In this document: positions 25,864-34,011 of the stretch, piece after piece
Layout: each line of letters opens with the position of its first letter
How positions within the stretch are numbered: the stretch's first letter is position 1
Assembly: GCA_039817415.1 (NCBI GenBank)
Contig: JBCBVV010000031.1
Coordinates: 17,280-81,279, forward strand
DNA length: 64,000 nt
Source of the DNA: JALEFZ01 sp039817415
GTDB taxonomy: Bacteria > Bacteroidota > Bacteroidia > J057
Reading direction: 5' to 3'
The notes under the pieces: generated by a model
Database searches by the model: none
What the model saw: the letters and a program-made list of their open reading frames with translations, nothing else
Told to the model about the DNA's origin: nothing
Made by a program: the position numbers and the translations under genes

Positions 25864-27142
25864 TTCTTATTCTTCTGAGTTTAGAACCGGCATGGTGAGG
25901 TAGTTCCGATAAAAATATAATTTCAATGGGTGAAAGCCTAAAATTTCGAAATAAGTCTTGCATATTTTTCGCCATTGCTTCTTGAATGGCGACTTGATCA
26001 TCTTCACTTTTCTTCACTTCCAAATAGACAGAAATCTGCTTTTCTCCCGTCTGGGATAGCATATAGTAGGTTATTTTTTCAGAGGTTTTGATGACCGTTC
26101 TTCTTACCAGATCAGAGAATATTCTTACTTTTTCTCCATCAAGGTCCTGAAAAATCCAAGTATCGTCCGACCTTCCCTCGATTCTTTCAAGAGCTAGGCC
26201 GGGCCATTCGTAGGTTCCCTCTTTCTTTTCAACCAGAATATCATTGAGCTCATATCTGATAACGGGTTGAGTGAAGCGAAGCATATCTGTAATGATGGGG
26301 TAAAACCTTTCCTTTTTGTCATCCACATATCTCTTTTCTAGGTGTATAAAATCTTCGTTGATGTGTAAAACACCATTTTTACTCGCACCTAAAAAGCCCT
26401 CTGTACATTGGTAGACTTGTTCTACCTTGGTTTGAAAGACATCTTCCAAATATGCCTTGTCCTCCGGATACAGTACTTCAGCCACAGAGAGGATCTTTTC
26501 AGGTTTTAACTGGATATTCCCTTTTTTCTGTGCATCTGCTAAGGGCTTTAGGACAGAAGGTTGAGCAACGATGATATGAGGTCGGAAGCTGGAAATGCGA
26601 TCAAGGTGATCTTGAAAAGGAAGAAAAATATCAAAGAAACGAAACTCAAGTATAGATGACTTGGCAGATTCGTAAAGGTTGCTGTTGGCGCGAAGGAAAA
26701 AGGCCACTTTTCTTTTTCGGAAGGAAAAGCCAATGACCCGATCTAAGACCACAGCCACCCATCTGGCTCGTTCCTTTTCACTTACCAAAAATACCCCAGT
26801 ATTGCCACTTGTGCCAGAGGAAAGGCCAATGGTAATCCCCTGTATTTCTGGGGAAAAGTCTCTTGATTGTTCGGCTTGAAAGGCTATTTCCAACGCATCC
26901 TTCTTCTGAATTCCTTTTACATTGATCTGATCAAAGTTTTCCATGAAGAATGCCTTGTTGATGATGGGAAAGTCTTCAAAGGAGACGTTTTGGGAAAGGA
27001 GATCGCTGTAAAAAGGTGATTGTTGTAGGTGTTTCATCAGCCTTTTCATCCTTTTCCTCTTCAAAGCTGGTAAACGGTTTTTATAGATCCATTTTGTCCA
27101 TTTGAACTGGAGCAAATAGCCGATAATTCGAAGTTTAAACAT
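25850..27142 (-). CDS. F390-synthetase-like adenylate-forming enzyme
   Basis: 430 residues, related to phenylacetate-CoA ligase/coenzyme F390 synthetase. Seen are the N-terminal MKHLQQSPFYSDLL helix, the phosphate-binding loop GLSSGTSGNTGVFLVS (about 105-120), VAQPSVL and YQCTEGFLGAS, which stands for the usual tyrosine-rich adenine motif. VIRYELNDIL and RIEGRSDDTWIF (hinge), then a C-terminal lid domain, complete it. Such enzymes activate a carboxylate as the acyl-adenylate. The acid and acceptor are unknown; the next gene is the KAS III, so it probably supplies an acyl thioester to it (inference). Confidence 0.85.
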   Translation of the reverse strand: MFKLRIIGYLLQFKWTKWIYKNRLPALKRKRMKRLMKHLQQSPFYSDLLSQNVSFEDFPIINKAFFMENFDQINVKGIQKKDALEIAFQAEQSRDFSPEIQGITIGLSSGTSGNTGVFLVSEKERARWVAVVLDRVIGFSFRKRKVAFFLRANSNLYESAKSSILEFRFFDIFLPFQDHLDRISSFRPHIIVAQPSVLKPLADAQKKGNIQLKPEKILSVAEVLYPEDKAYLEDVFQTKVEQVYQCTEGFLGASKNGVLHINEDFIHLEKRYVDDKKERFYPIITDMLRFTQPVIRYELNDILVEKKEGTYEWPGLALERIEGRSDDTWIFQDLDGEKVRIFSDLVRRTVIKTSEKITYYMLSQTGEKQISVYLEVKKSEDDQVAIQEAMAKNMQDLFRNFRLSPIEIIFLSELPHHAGSKLRRIRNEFI

Positions 27143-27160
27143 GTCAGGGGTTTAAATAGG

Positions 27161-27994
27161 CTAGTTTTGTTGTTCAACGAAGGATGTGTAGGTGGCTTGG
27201 CAGTGTGTAGGAAGAATGTGGGCTTGTGGATGAGCTTGCCAATATCTCCTTACCTTGGATAAACTCTCGGTAAAATCCTCCCAAGAATCGAAAAATAGTT
27301 TCACAATGGGAGAGGGAAGTACGTCAAGTTGGAAATTTTCTTTTAACCAGGCCGCATCAGCTGTCATCAATACCTCTCCTTGGTCAGTTTGAAACAAGCC
27401 ACCCATTTGACCGGCAGCATGTCCAGGCAAATAGGGGAGAAGAATACTGCCATCTCCCCAAAGGTCCACAGTTTCTCCAAAAATGTCATGTGGACGTGTT
27501 GGGAAAGCCCCTTGATCTACCACCTTAACTCGATCAAAGAAGTCGGCAGGCAATAAGCCCGGTAATACCCCCCTTCTTACGGCTGCCAATCCCTTATAAT
27601 TCTTAGCAATTTCCAGTGCTTTGGCGGTGCAATAAAAAGTAGCATAAGGGAAGTCTTTTAATCCTCCTACATGATCCGCATGGAAATGGGAGATGATGAT
27701 ATGCTCTACATCTTTCGCCTCTATGCCCAGTTTTTGTATTTGATTGATAGCCTCTTCTGCCTTGTCTACAAAAACGGGGGTCATCATGCTATATAATTTT
27801 CCTGGAAAGCTTTTGGTCTCCTGAAAAAAACGATCTGTGTAGCCCGTGTCAAACAAGATCCATCCCTTTTCAGGGTGGCGAATAACGCCATATGTAGCTG
27901 GGAAGGAGATTTCCTCTCGCTTGCTTCCTCTCAAGGCAAAGTGCTTATGGGCTAAACAATAGCCAGCACATTGTAACCAGAATTTAACTTTCAT
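27161..27994 (-). CDS. Metallo-beta-lactamase-fold hydrolase
   Basis: 277 residues from the ATG at 27994, which begins MKVKFWLQCAGYCLAH; an ATG at 28027 lies further inside the upstream gene. The zinc motif SHFHADHVGG, PGHAAGQMG, the bridging Asp in TADAAW and the final PTHC are all present, so the binuclear site should be intact. The closest recognisable families are N-acyl-homoserine lactonase/quinolone-type MBL hydrolases. In this operon, thioester or lactone hydrolysis is plausible, for instance release from or proofreading of the carrier (inference). It overlaps the epimerase gene by 11 bases. Confidence 0.87.
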   Translation of the reverse strand: MKVKFWLQCAGYCLAHKHFALRGSKREEISFPATYGVIRHPEKGWILFDTGYTDRFFQETKSFPGKLYSMMTPVFVDKAEEAINQIQKLGIEAKDVEHIIISHFHADHVGGLKDFPYATFYCTAKALEIAKNYKGLAAVRRGVLPGLLPADFFDRVKVVDQGAFPTRPHDIFGETVDLWGDGSILLPYLPGHAAGQMGGLFQTDQGEVLMTADAAWLKENFQLDVLPSPIVKLFFDSWEDFTESLSKVRRYWQAHPQAHILPTHCQATYTSFVEQQN

Positions 27995-28997
27995 CTTGTT
28001 GAGCTTTATACCAATCAACAAATTCATCTATAGCTTCCTCAACACTAAGTCTGGGTGAATAGCCAAGTTTTTCCTTCGCTTTTGCAATATCAAGGGAAAA
28101 GGAATAGGCTATGGTTCCAACCCCATAGGCTGTTAGGCTGGGTTCCTTATACCCTCCTAGGTTTCTGCTGTAAAACTCCATCAAACGAGCTATATTCATG
28201 ACAAGACCTAAAGGAATTTTCTTTTGAGGAAGTTCTCGGCCTAATTTGGCTAAGGTAGCTTGAAGAATAGGCCATAGGGAGACAGGCGCTCCATTGGCGA
28301 TGTTATAAATTTCTCCCGCTGCAGATTCTTGTGCATTGATACTGAGGATAATGGCATCAACAACATTGGCAACTGGCGTTAAGTCAACATGGTTGTTTCC
28401 ATCTCCAATGATTCTCAACCTTCCTTCATCAGCAGCCCTGATAACTCTTGGCATGATGACCGTATCTCCTCTACCAACTAATGCCCTTGGGCGTAGAGAT
28501 ATCCATGATAAATTACTTGTCTGGAGCAATCGATCCGCTTCCAGCTTGGTCGCCGCATAATAATTGGGCATGTTGATGGGTAAAGGATCAGATTCCTTGA
28601 CATTCATTTTGTCTTGAAAGTCAAAGTAAAGGGAAGGAGTCGAAATATGGACATATCTTCTGATTGACTTAGCCTCAGCTTGTTTGATCAATTCATGCTG
28701 GGACTGCACATTAGCTTGGTAGAATTCGTCGTATTTTCCCCATGGAGATGATAAGGCAGCACAATTGACAACACAATCAATTGGAAACTCATTGAAAAGA
28801 CGCTCTACGTAATTTGAATCCGATAAATCCCCCAATACATAGGTAAGGCGCTCATCCTCAAAGCTGGCATGCGGCTTTATACTCCTTCCTGCCCCAATGA
28901 TCTTAGCTGAAAAATCACTTTCTAGAATTCTTTCCAGCAGACGAGAACCTAAAAATCCAGTGCTTCCAGTAATGAGAATGTTGCTGTGCGGAATCAT
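27984..28997 (-). CDS. NAD(P)-dependent epimerase/dehydratase-family (extended SDR) protein
   Basis: 337 residues. Rossmann motif ILITGSTGFLGSRLLERI at the N-terminus, VVNCAALSSPWGKY, and the catalytic Tyr-x3-Lys in NYYAATKLEADRLL. ISLRPRALVGRGDTVIMPR and a C-terminal substrate domain with LGYSPRLSVEEAIDEFVDWY complete it. The closest general family is 3-beta-hydroxysteroid dehydrogenase-like SDRs, which reduce or oxidise a beta-keto or beta-hydroxy group; OleD of the olefin pathway is one member. First gene of the six-gene operon. It would act on the KAS III product (inference). Confidence 0.88.
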   Translation of the reverse strand: MIPHSNILITGSTGFLGSRLLERILESDFSAKIIGAGRSIKPHASFEDERLTYVLGDLSDSNYVERLFNEFPIDCVVNCAALSSPWGKYDEFYQANVQSQHELIKQAEAKSIRRYVHISTPSLYFDFQDKMNVKESDPLPINMPNYYAATKLEADRLLQTSNLSWISLRPRALVGRGDTVIMPRVIRAADEGRLRIIGDGNNHVDLTPVANVVDAIILSINAQESAAGEIYNIANGAPVSLWPILQATLAKLGRELPQKKIPLGLVMNIARLMEFYSRNLGGYKEPSLTAYGVGTIAYSFSLDIAKAKEKLGYSPRLSVEEAIDEFVDWYKAQQDES

Positions 28998-29064
28998 GCC
29001 AAGGGTTTTATGGAGATCAAAGTACTGAATAAATTCAATTATCCAATCTGTCGAACTAAAGCGA

Positions 29065-29078
29065 ATTCACGTGTGAAT
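29065..29078. promoter_or_regulatory. ATTCAC-GT-GTGAAT palindrome in the divergent promoter region
   Basis: A perfect 6-2-6 inverted repeat lies in the 210-base gap between the start of the lipid operon (minus) and the exosortase operon (plus). It is 83 bases upstream of the TTTG box. Size and position suit a dimeric repressor or activator site, but no second copy was noted in the window. Confidence 0.4.
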
Positions 29079-29160
29079 ACAGCAGATACTCATTGAGGGA
29101 GGTTCTTTTTCTCAAAAGGACTTAGATTTTGGTATTCAGATAAAGATATTTACATAGTAC

Positions 29161-29191
29161 TTTGTAAAAAAAAGTAAATTCTATATCTTTG
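29161..29191 (+). promoter_or_regulatory. Bacteroidota-type promoter for the exosortase operon
   Basis: TTTG (29161-29164), a 19-base spacer and TATCTTTG (29184-29191) match the phylum consensus TTTG / TAnnTTTG exactly. It ends 17 bases before the ATG at 29209, implying a very short leader. It is the best-matching promoter found by eye in the window. Confidence 0.75.
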
Positions 29192-29208
29192 ACCAAACAA
29201 TTAAGCAT

Positions 29209-31752
29209 ATGCCAAGAAATCCGGGTCTTTATATCGTAGGAGTATTCCATGTTCTCTTTAGCAGTTTATGGTTCATTTTTATGGTGAATCCATCGACCAG
29301 AGTTTATACTGGGTCAGATGAACTGGCCATTGTCGCCATTCCCTATCTCATTTCGCTGAGTTACTTTCTCATCATATTTTTCTTACATGTGCATAAATTT
29401 GGCTGGAAGGACTATTCCTCTAAAGGAGATGAGCATACTTATTCTTTAGCTTTGGTCTTATTTTCTTTAAGTGCCCACTGCTTGAATTTCGAGGGAGTAA
29501 GTGTGTTTGCCCCCTATGTGAATTGGATGGTAGTTTATGTCATTTTGATGCATATATCTGTGTTGGTCTTTCCCTTTAGAACAGTTATTTCCAAAGACTA
29601 TCAATTTGTATTGGCCTTTATAAATGGAGCTGGGCTGGTGCTAGCCCTGTACCTTTGTATCTTCTTGGGACCCTTGATTGTCATTGCTCTTCCAGCTTCT
29701 ATTTTCTTGGGAATTAGTATGCACGCGACGGTCCCGGTCTGGTTCTCCATCTATTTTTTCCAGTCATGGAAAAGACAGGAAGAAACCATCATGAACAAGC
29801 GATCATTTATTGTGGGTATGATAGTACCCTTATTGATTTTTTCTGCTTTTATATTCCAATGGGGATCCATCCAGAAAGATATTCAAGAAGCAAGGCAGGA
29901 TTTCAAAGCGATGGGAAATAACGACCTGCCCGAATGGGCCTATGTATCATCGGCTATCCCGTCTGATCCCTTGATCCAAAAGGTATTATTAGCAGCTTCA
30001 AGAACCCAAGCCTCCTTTTGGAATGATAATATATTGAACGGATTAGGCGGGTCTACAGAAACCGTACACGATCCTCTTGCCTTAGCAGCCATGCTGTTTT
30101 ATGGAAAGATTGACATAAATAGGGATGAAATGGTCAAAATTCTTGAGACGCACTACGATGCACGTCATATGACTCATAGGCGATTGTGGAGCGGAAAAGA
30201 GTTAGAAACAAAAACGGTAAGAGATGAGATCGATATTTTTCCTGAATACCGATTAGCTTATGAGCAAATGACATTGAGTATCCATGCTACTACCAAAAGT
30301 CGTTGGCCGAGAAACCAGGAAGCCATTTATTCTTTTGACTTACCTGATGGGGCTGTAGCTACTTCTCTCTCTTTGTGGGTGAATGGTGTAGAGGAAAAGT
30401 CGCGTCTGACCACAAAGTCCAAGGCAGACTCGGCCTATGTACAAATCGTGGGTCGTGAAAGAAGAGATCCGGCCTTGATGCATTGGCAGGAAGGAAACAG
30501 AGTAAGTGTTACTGTATTTCCTTGTACGCCTGATGAAGATAGGTTATTTAAAATTGGATTTACCACACCCCTGCAGTATGAGAATGGTCGCTTACTCCTT
30601 GACCATGTATCCTTTAACGGACCAGATTCTCGAGATGCCCAATCGATTGTGAAGGTAAGTTTTCCAAGTATGGACAAATTGCCAGAAGGACTTAGTTTGC
30701 CTAAGTACTGGAAAATCAAAGAAGGCTTGATACAGTATGAAGATTTGTATCAGGGGGACTGGACGCTATCTTTTGATGCTCCTGAACTCAACCAAAAGGA
30801 TGGTTTCATCTGGAATGGCCATCAGTATTCAGTAGCTTCACTAGCGCGAAAGACCACTTCCTGGAAGGCAGATGAATATGTCCTAGACATAAATGGAAAC
30901 TGGAGCTGGCAAGAATGCAGGAGGATTTTCAATCTCATCAAAGACAAGGAAGTTTATACCTATGCACCAGAAAGGAAACGTCTGACAGAAGATAATCTAC
31001 AGAAGGCTTTTGAGGAGATGAGCAAACAATCTTTTTCTCTCCTCCCTATGTACAAACTCCCTGCTGATCAGAAAATTCTAATTGTTTCTTCCTCAGATGG
31101 TTTTGGTCCCTTATACGAAGATTTGGATGGTACTCCTTTTGGAAAACTAACCGAAGAAAGGTTTCTCAACCACCAACTTGATGTTAAGTGGCTGAACCTA
31201 TCAAGAAAAGTTGCTCCCTATGTCAATACCTTGGAGGAATTGCGATTGATTGATTTGGAAAAGGGAAATGCCAAGAAATTGGAAACCATATTATCATCTG
31301 GGAAATTCGGTGGATATGATTTGCCTGTTGGAGCTGAAGCCATTCCCTCTGCTCACATCCAAATTATCAAAACAGCCATAGACTCGACAAATTCCTCTAA
31401 CAGAGACAATTTGTCTATAGATCATTTGTTCCGCTTGCATAGTTATCAAGGCTTAATGAGAAACATTGGTCGAGAATATTTCGATCAAAAGGCCATTCAG
31501 GAAAAATGGATTCAACAAGCCGAAGAAGCCTACATCCTAAGTCCAGTTTCTAGCTTGATTGTTCTGGAAAGCCAGCAAGATTATGAAAGAATGGGAATTG
31601 AAGAAAATGAAAATACAGTAGGTAATGCTCAAGTCCAATCAAATGTGCCCAAGAACAATGCTGGAGCTGTTCCTGAACCACATGAATGGGTCTTGATTAT
31701 CTGTATGGGCTTGGTATTATTGGTGATTGGATGGAAAAAATGGCTTCAATAA
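29209..31752 (+). CDS. Exosortase-associated polytopic VIT-domain protein with PEP-type C-terminal sorting signal
   Basis: 847 residues. About seven N-terminal transmembrane helices (within 5-220) precede a large extracytoplasmic part. That part contains a VIT-like domain (about 345-455) with EAIYSFDLPDGAVATSLSLW and RRDPALMHWQ, as in inter-alpha-trypsin VIT domains. Further on, SLIVLESQQDYERMGI (about 780) is typical of the end of such proteins. The tail (821-847) is VPEPHEW, a hydrophobic helix and WKKW, the tripartite PEP-CTERM pattern. The exosortase gene overlaps its 3' end, so this is a dedicated substrate. The layout matches my recollection of the XrtN-system VIT protein family. Physiological role unknown. 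Confidence 0.85.
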   Translation: MPRNPGLYIVGVFHVLFSSLWFIFMVNPSTRVYTGSDELAIVAIPYLISLSYFLIIFFLHVHKFGWKDYSSKGDEHTYSLALVLFSLSAHCLNFEGVSVFAPYVNWMVVYVILMHISVLVFPFRTVISKDYQFVLAFINGAGLVLALYLCIFLGPLIVIALPASIFLGISMHATVPVWFSIYFFQSWKRQEETIMNKRSFIVGMIVPLLIFSAFIFQWGSIQKDIQEARQDFKAMGNNDLPEWAYVSSAIPSDPLIQKVLLAASRTQASFWNDNILNGLGGSTETVHDPLALAAMLFYGKIDINRDEMVKILETHYDARHMTHRRLWSGKELETKTVRDEIDIFPEYRLAYEQMTLSIHATTKSRWPRNQEAIYSFDLPDGAVATSLSLWVNGVEEKSRLTTKSKADSAYVQIVGRERRDPALMHWQEGNRVSVTVFPCTPDEDRLFKIGFTTPLQYENGRLLLDHVSFNGPDSRDAQSIVKVSFPSMDKLPEGLSLPKYWKIKEGLIQYEDLYQGDWTLSFDAPELNQKDGFIWNGHQYSVASLARKTTSWKADEYVLDINGNWSWQECRRIFNLIKDKEVYTYAPERKRLTEDNLQKAFEEMSKQSFSLLPMYKLPADQKILIVSSSDGFGPLYEDLDGTPFGKLTEERFLNHQLDVKWLNLSRKVAPYVNTLEELRLIDLEKGNAKKLETILSSGKFGGYDLPVGAEAIPSAHIQIIKTAIDSTNSSNRDNLSIDHLFRLHSYQGLMRNIGREYFDQKAIQEKWIQQAEEAYILSPVSSLIVLESQQDYERMGIEENENTVGNAQVQSNVPKNNAGAVPEPHEWVLIICMGLVLLVIGWKKWLQ

Positions 31753-33119
31753 GACGAAACGATCTGACAGAATATCTGAAAGAAATAGCACTACCATGGT
31801 GGCGAATTCCCCTCTTCCTCGTGATGTGGGGGATTCCCATGTTTGTATGGGGGGAGTACTATTTAGGGAATGGCTTGAATCAGGTCTTGGGGGTCATGCT
31901 CTTACCTTTTGCCATAAAAGTATTAGAGCCCGGAACCTACAGCCTTAGGTATGTTTGGGCTGCCTTAATCTTGATGCTGGCTAGCATAGTATTTGAAAAT
32001 CACCTACTGCTATTTTTGGCGGGAGGAACCTGTTTTCTCTTGTTGCTGGAGTATTATGTGGGTAGGGTTAACTATCTGCCTATTGCGCTTCTGTTGCTCA
32101 TGTCCCCCTTTTTAGCAAGCTGGTTCACGGCATTTACCTTTCCGCTACAACTTGGGCAGAGTGAGAAAATTTGGAAACTACTCAACATGCTGGGGGTGGA
32201 AACCGAATTAGCTGGCAATCGATTTTACTTAAATGGAAAGTGGTTTGCCGTTCAGGCTGAGTGCTTGGGCATCCACATTCTCAACATGGGCTTATTCATT
32301 GCCCTCCTGGTTATGGCCTTATTCGAAGATAAGGTCTCTTGGTCATGGTGGAAAATATCTTTGGTACTTGTATTAGCCACTCTGCTTTCCTATGCTGCCA
32401 ATTTTATCAGGATGATGGTTTTGGTGATTTTTCAATCGCCTCCTAAAACGCTTGGGCATGAGATAGTAGGATTGCTGTCCATTGGGTTTTGTGTAGCCTT
32501 GCCTATTTATCTCTCCATCTGGTTCATGAGTAAATGGGCCTCTAAGATCTCCTCCAACAAGGCCATTGTTCCCATTCGAAAAAAATTTGCCCATCCTATT
32601 CTTCCCTTTCTCCCTCATATCACTGCCTTGGTTTTTTGTCTAATGGTAATTTGGCAATACCACAGAATGAGAAAACCCATAAGAAAAGAATTGGAGAACC
32701 TTCATTACGAGGGATACACCTGCCAAAGAATTCGACAAGGTATCGCAAGTCTTAGTTCTGAGGAGGTATTGATTTACGTAAAGGCGCCAGCCTCATTCTG
32801 GCAAGCTGATCACCATCCAACTATCTGTTGGCGTGGATCTGGCTATGCTGTCAGGCATATAAGTGAAGATTCAGTTGGAAAAAATGTAGTGATGAAAGCT
32901 CAATTGCATCGGGAGGGTGAGGTCTTGTATACAGCATGGTGGTATGCAAATGGGGAGATGATTACCCCAAGTCAATGGGAATGGAGAAGGAGATCGGCCA
33001 GCGGAGAACCCTCCTTTTGTTTATTTAATGTATCGGTTGATGATCCTGAACAATTAGAAGTGGAATGTGAAAAATTATTAGGTACAAGCTTTGTGGAATT
33101 GGGCTTTGCGAGGGAATAA
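31731..33119 (+). CDS. xrtN: Exosortase (XrtN-type) with fused EpsI-like domain
   Basis: 462 residues from the ATG at 31731; 31740 is an alternative, and the frame is open further upstream. About nine transmembrane helices cover 20-275. The exosortase catalytic residues are visible: Cys178 in AECLGIHILNMG, Arg227 in NFIRMMVLVIF and His243 in LGHEIVGLL. After a further helix (about 295-312), the periplasmic C-terminal domain (about 320-460) has HHPTICWRGSGY and YTAWWYANG, similar to EpsI/exosortase-associated domains. It would cut the tail of the VIT protein at the PEP motif and transfer it to an unknown acceptor. It overlaps the substrate gene by 22 bases. The N subtype is assigned from partner and architecture, not from a search. 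Confidence 0.85.
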   Translation: MEKMASIRRNDLTEYLKEIALPWWRIPLFLVMWGIPMFVWGEYYLGNGLNQVLGVMLLPFAIKVLEPGTYSLRYVWAALILMLASIVFENHLLLFLAGGTCFLLLLEYYVGRVNYLPIALLLLMSPFLASWFTAFTFPLQLGQSEKIWKLLNMLGVETELAGNRFYLNGKWFAVQAECLGIHILNMGLFIALLVMALFEDKVSWSWWKISLVLVLATLLSYAANFIRMMVLVIFQSPPKTLGHEIVGLLSIGFCVALPIYLSIWFMSKWASKISSNKAIVPIRKKFAHPILPFLPHITALVFCLMVIWQYHRMRKPIRKELENLHYEGYTCQRIRQGIASLSSEEVLIYVKAPASFWQADHHPTICWRGSGYAVRHISEDSVGKNVVMKAQLHREGEVLYTAWWYANGEMITPSQWEWRRRSASGEPSFCLFNVSVDDPEQLEVECEKLLGTSFVELGFARE

Positions 33120-33214
33120 AGGCCTTCATAGTCAGCAGGATGCCTTGAAAAAATCCATCATTATCCTTATATTAAATTAGATTAAACTCATTTTCACTCC
33201 TAACATAGAGGACT

Positions 33215-33343
33215 ATGCTTACTACACTACTCATTGCTGCTTCGGTGGCTGGCGTTGGATACTTTGTTTTTTGGGCAACAAAAAGAACATTGGCAGAAGA
33301 TCAAGCGGGTGGAAAAAAACGAAAACGTTCTGGTAGAAGATAA
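33215..33343 (+). CDS. Small membrane protein of 42 residues
   Basis: An ATG at 33215, preceded by AGAGGA five bases upstream, opens a frame of 42 codons ending TAA. Residues 1-24 are a single hydrophobic helix (MLTTLLIAASVAGVGYFVFW). The rest is hydrophilic and ends in a very basic tail (GGKKRKRSGRR). A strong terminator follows 20 bases later, and the exosortase gene ends 95 bases earlier. Ribosome site, helix plus basic tail, and terminator support a real gene. I do not recognise it; the basic tail would stay in the cytoplasm by the positive-inside rule. Confidence 0.55.
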   Translation: MLTTLLIAASVAGVGYFVFWATKRTLAEDQAGGKKRKRSGRR

Positions 33344-33362
33344 TCAGGCTACAAGCATAGCT

Positions 33363-33409
33363 AAGCGTGGAGAAAGATTGATAAAAGGAATCTCTCTCCA
33401 CGCTTTTTT
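33363..33409 (+). terminator. Rho-independent terminator after the small membrane protein
   Basis: AAGCGTGGAG (33363-33372) pairs with CTCCACGCTT (33396-33405), with further pairing inside, and runs into a T-tract. It closes the exosortase region before the Fur-type gene. Confidence 0.85.
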
Positions 33410-33512
33410 GTTGGGAAAATGATCAACTTCAAGGGCCTATCTTAAGGCTCGAATTTTCCTTTTTCAAACCAAAGAATTTATTACCTTTACTGGCTGAGAA
33501 AGACCAATTTAT

Positions 33513-33998
33513 ATGCCTGAAGTGTCACCTTTGAAGAAGCAGGAGAGGATAGAGGAGGTAAAGCAGATTTTCGCAGGCTATCTGGATAGCAAGGGTCAGC
33601 GTAAAACTCCAGAACGATTCGCCATCCTGGAAGAAATCTATGGTCGCTCCGACCATTACGATGTAGAGTCTCTTTACATCCACATGAAAAACAAAAACTA
33701 TCGCGTAAGCCGAGCAACTGTCTATAATACATTAGACCTGCTGGTGGAGTGTGATTTGGTGAAGAGGCATCAGTTTGGTTCCTCACAGGCGCTCTATGAA
33801 AAATCATATGGGTACAAGCAACATGATCACATTGTATGCACACAATGTGGGAAAGTCATGGAGTTTTGCGACCCAAGAATTGGCGAAATAGAGCGTACCA
33901 TCGGAGAAATTTTCGAATTCGACATAGACCACCACGCATTTACTCTATTTGGGGCTTGTAAAGATCCCAAGTGCGATGGCGCAAAAACAACCTCATAA
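33513..33998 (+). CDS. Fur-family transcriptional regulator
   Basis: 161 residues. A winged-helix domain (about 15-95) has RKTPERFAILEEIY and the recognition helix VSRATVYNTLDLLVE. The dimerisation/metal domain has HDHIVCTQCGKVMEFCDP with a CxxC, DIDHHAFTLFGAC, and a second Cys pair (ACKDPKC), so the structural zinc site is complete. The family represses iron, zinc or peroxide genes with the metal as corepressor. Which metal cannot be told. The STAS gene follows 13 bases later, likely co-transcribed. Confidence 0.92.
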   Translation: MPEVSPLKKQERIEEVKQIFAGYLDSKGQRKTPERFAILEEIYGRSDHYDVESLYIHMKNKNYRVSRATVYNTLDLLVECDLVKRHQFGSSQALYEKSYGYKQHDHIVCTQCGKVMEFCDPRIGEIERTIGEIFEFDIDHHAFTLFGACKDPKCDGAKTTS

Positions 33999-34011
33999 AC
34001 CATTAGCATTC

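Noticed and set aside
20811..28997. A true oleABCD olefin cluster
   Set aside because: The condensing enzyme has the FabH-like triad, the ligase is of the F390-synthetase type, and the hydrolase has Cys where OleB has Asp. Similar parts, different pathway.
14667..28997. Flexirubin or aryl-polyene pigment cluster
   Set aside because: No chain-elongation ketosynthase/chain-length pair, no DarA-type condensing partner, no ammonia-lyase and no LolA-like gene were seen, although an MMPL exporter is shared with those clusters.
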